From positions 62,001 to 126,000 of the forward strand of contig JAJTXY010000008.1 of assembly GCA_021463865.1 (NCBI GenBank): a stretch of DNA of 64,000 nucleotides, written 5' to 3'. This document shows positions 63,689-64,000 of this stretch, piece by piece. A program made the position numbers and the translations under genes. Positions within the stretch are counted from its first letter, which is position 1; every line of letters begins with the position of its first letter. The stretch is from Anaerolineae bacterium. Lineage in GTDB: Bacteria; Chloroflexota; Anaerolineae; Aggregatilineales; J027. The notes under the pieces were generated by a model. It did not search any database. It was not told the DNA's origin and was given only the letters and a program-made list of their open reading frames with translations.

Positions 63689-64000
63689 GTGGATAAGACA
63701 ACGACATCGCAGCTACTCATTGACCTACATATGCACAGTACGGCCTCCGACGGGGTATTTTCGCCATCGGAGGTTGTTCATACCGCGATTACACGCGGCC
63801 TGCACGTCATCGCCCTAACCGACCACGACACCACCAACGGCGTGGTGGCAGCACAGACCGCCGCCAGCCAAACCTCACTCCAAGTCATCCCCGGCATTGA
63901 AATGGGTTGTGAGGATGCCCTCCGCACCATTGATATTTTGGGCTACTATATTGACACCGAAAATGAAGATTTTCAGAACCAATTGGTTGACATCCGCACC
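63689..64000 (+). CDS. PHP-domain protein, 3' end beyond window
   Basis: The first 104 residues of a polymerase-and-histidinol-phosphatase-domain metal-dependent phosphoesterase. The metal-binding motifs LLIDLHMHSTASDG and VIALTDHDTTNG are intact. In this standalone form it is often a nucleoside 3',5'-bisphosphate phosphatase or RNase-AM-like enzyme, but the window does not settle which. The start is GTG 63689, six bases after the spoVS stop, so it is an operon partner. Confidence 0.88.
   Translation, partial: MDKTTTSQLLIDLHMHSTASDGVFSPSEVVHTAITRGLHVIALTDHDTTNGVVAAQTAASQTSLQVIPGIEMGCEDALRTIDILGYYIDTENEDFQNQLVDIRT

Noticed and set aside
1-64000. CRISPR arrays, prophage, insertion sequences with transposase, rRNA genes
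   Set aside because: Looked for and not seen. No regular spaced repeats, no transposase/integrase or phage structural motifs, no rRNA sequence.

Overview
This looks like a chromosomal segment of a free-living Chloroflexota bacterium, probably of the Anaerolineae group. That placement is inferred from gene content and style, not from a marker tree. The signs are membrane-anchored Ser/Thr kinases fused to sulfatase-modifying-factor domains, Thr/Pro-rich secreted linkers, a BTAD-type regulator, a GldA/GldF/GldG/DUF4340 ABC cluster, SpoVS near dnaA and a mid-range GC content. There is no prophage, plasmid backbone, insertion sequence or CRISPR array. The window holds core chromosome genes (dnaA, main sigma factor, mfd, pth, cca, hpt, glpK, nadE, cdsA, class A PBP, two tRNA-Ser) mixed with signalling and envelope genes.

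Layout. 1-3140 (minus): an operon of a membrane protein, a SAM methyltransferase, a GAF protein and a Ser/Thr kinase cut by the window edge. 3205-6427 (plus): J-domain chaperone, HtrA-type lipoprotein protease and NAD synthetase. 6424-11262 (minus): Tat-like protein, CdsA, a Thr/Pro-rich anchored protein and a kinase-FGE fusion. 11486-16086 (plus): a TPR-like membrane protein, a small Cys-rich protein and two adjacent proteins that look like decayed histidine kinases, closed by a strong terminator. 16157-17906: TetR regulator plus SDR enzyme. 18051-21147: two GT-C-type membrane glycosyltransferases, then a convergent lipoprotein and a secreted VIT/vWA protein. 24421-29896: an M28-like membrane protein translationally coupled to a Gld-type ABC system. 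30015-34539: main sigma factor, LiaF-like protein, MFS transporter and two single-domain response regulators. 34536-41216: PBP1A, SPFH protein, HEAT-repeat protein and two small membrane proteins. 41275-46393: mfd, pth and a secreted anchored protein. 46463-49817: a sugar ABC importer lacking its ATPase. 49988-52050: SWIM protein and a two-gene tRNA-Ser operon. 52083-57279: glpK, cca, hpt, an unknown gene, DUF971 and an HhH protein. 57504-59856: a BTAD regulator behind a possible attenuator, a MITE-like inverted-repeat element and a winged-helix-like protein. 59861-64000: putative anti-sigma, ECF sigma factor, dnaA, a 716-bp candidate origin region, SpoVS and the start of a PHP-domain protein.

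How the genes work together: most of the window concerns envelope building and surveillance (PBP1A, CdsA, HtrA, SPFH, vWA, ABC/Gld) and signal transduction (two Ser/Thr kinases, degenerate kinases, CheY-like regulators, ECF sigma/anti-sigma, TetR, BTAD). The remainder is informational housekeeping around dnaA. Gene packing is tight. Several convergent pairs share or abut stop codons, and many operon genes overlap by 1-4 nt. No single clearly new system stands out. The best leads are the degenerate histidine-kinase pair, the M28-ABC coupling, the leader of the BTAD gene and the insert-bearing kinase-FGE protein.
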